6,174 nt of DNA from Paracoccaceae bacterium. Its GTDB lineage: Bacteria; Pseudomonadota; Alphaproteobacteria; Rhodobacterales; Rhodobacteraceae. Each line of letters starts with the position of its first letter. Within the stretch, counting starts at the first letter, position 1. The stretch spans positions 1-6,174 of the forward strand of contig RGAJ01000120.1 of NCBI GenBank assembly GCA_009920225.1, read 5' to 3'. Of this stretch, positions 6,113-6,174 are shown piece by piece. The translations under genes were made by a program, and so were the position numbers. The notes beneath the pieces are model-generated. The model was not told the origin of the DNA, did not search any database, and worked only from the letters and a program-made list of their open reading frames with translations.

Positions 6113-6174
6113 ATTTGTAAAGATTATGCAGAATTTGCATGGAAGACTCTCTGGTATTTGTAAAAATATTTCGT
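6113..6174. promoter_or_regulatory. AT-rich upstream region at right edge
   Basis: This stretch is clearly richer in A and T than the genes and carries no gene I can support. It contains an inverted repeat ATGCA-gaatt-TGCAT (6126-6140) and two copies of ATTTGTAAA (6113-6121 and 6156-6164). On the minus strand, a CATAAT (6128-6123) could be a -10 element for the radical SAM gene, which would place the SOS box just downstream of the start of transcription; no good -35 accompanies it. The next gene lies outside the window. Confidence 0.35.

Noticed and set aside
1..6174. CRISPR arrays, insertion sequences, tRNA or rRNA genes
   Set aside because: No regularly spaced repeats, transposase-like reading frames, terminal repeats or RNA gene signatures are visible; nearly all of the window is ordinary chromosomal coding sequence.

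Overview
The window looks like chromosomal DNA from a marine alphaproteobacterium, most likely the Rhodobacterales/Roseobacter group. The evidence is protein style (a DctB/DctD pair, split PurS/PurQ, an alphaproteobacterial-type betaine--homocysteine methyltransferase), a roughly balanced base composition, and an SOS box of the alphaproteobacterial direct-repeat form GTTC-N7-GTTC. This placement is by recognition, not by a database search.

Layout. From about 3769 down to the left edge, five genes run leftward on the minus strand: purC, purS, purQ, dctB and the N-terminal part of dctD. They are tightly packed (24 nt, 1-nt overlap, 35 nt and 5 nt between successive genes), and I see no terminator inside the run. 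A 212-bp divergent intergenic region (3770-3981) separates purC from a plus-strand bmt gene. It contains a perfect 9-bp inverted repeat that overlaps the best bmt promoter. bmt ends at 4998 and converges on a minus-strand radical SAM gene (5112-6086). The 113-bp gap between them carries one terminator-like hairpin for each direction. The right edge holds the upstream region of the radical SAM gene, including the SOS box at 6098-6112.

Function. PurC, PurS and PurQ act in de novo purine synthesis; PurS and PurQ are subunits of the FGAM synthase complex, whose PurL subunit is not in the window. DctB/DctD form a two-component system expected to sense C4-dicarboxylates and activate sigma-54-dependent transporter genes. 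Bmt makes methionine from homocysteine with glycine betaine as methyl donor. The radical SAM protein is of the PA0069 type, distantly like spore photoproduct lyase, and has no firmly known reaction. Its SOS box suggests induction by DNA damage. That link is the most interesting point here: an uncharacterised radical SAM enzyme that appears to be under LexA control.
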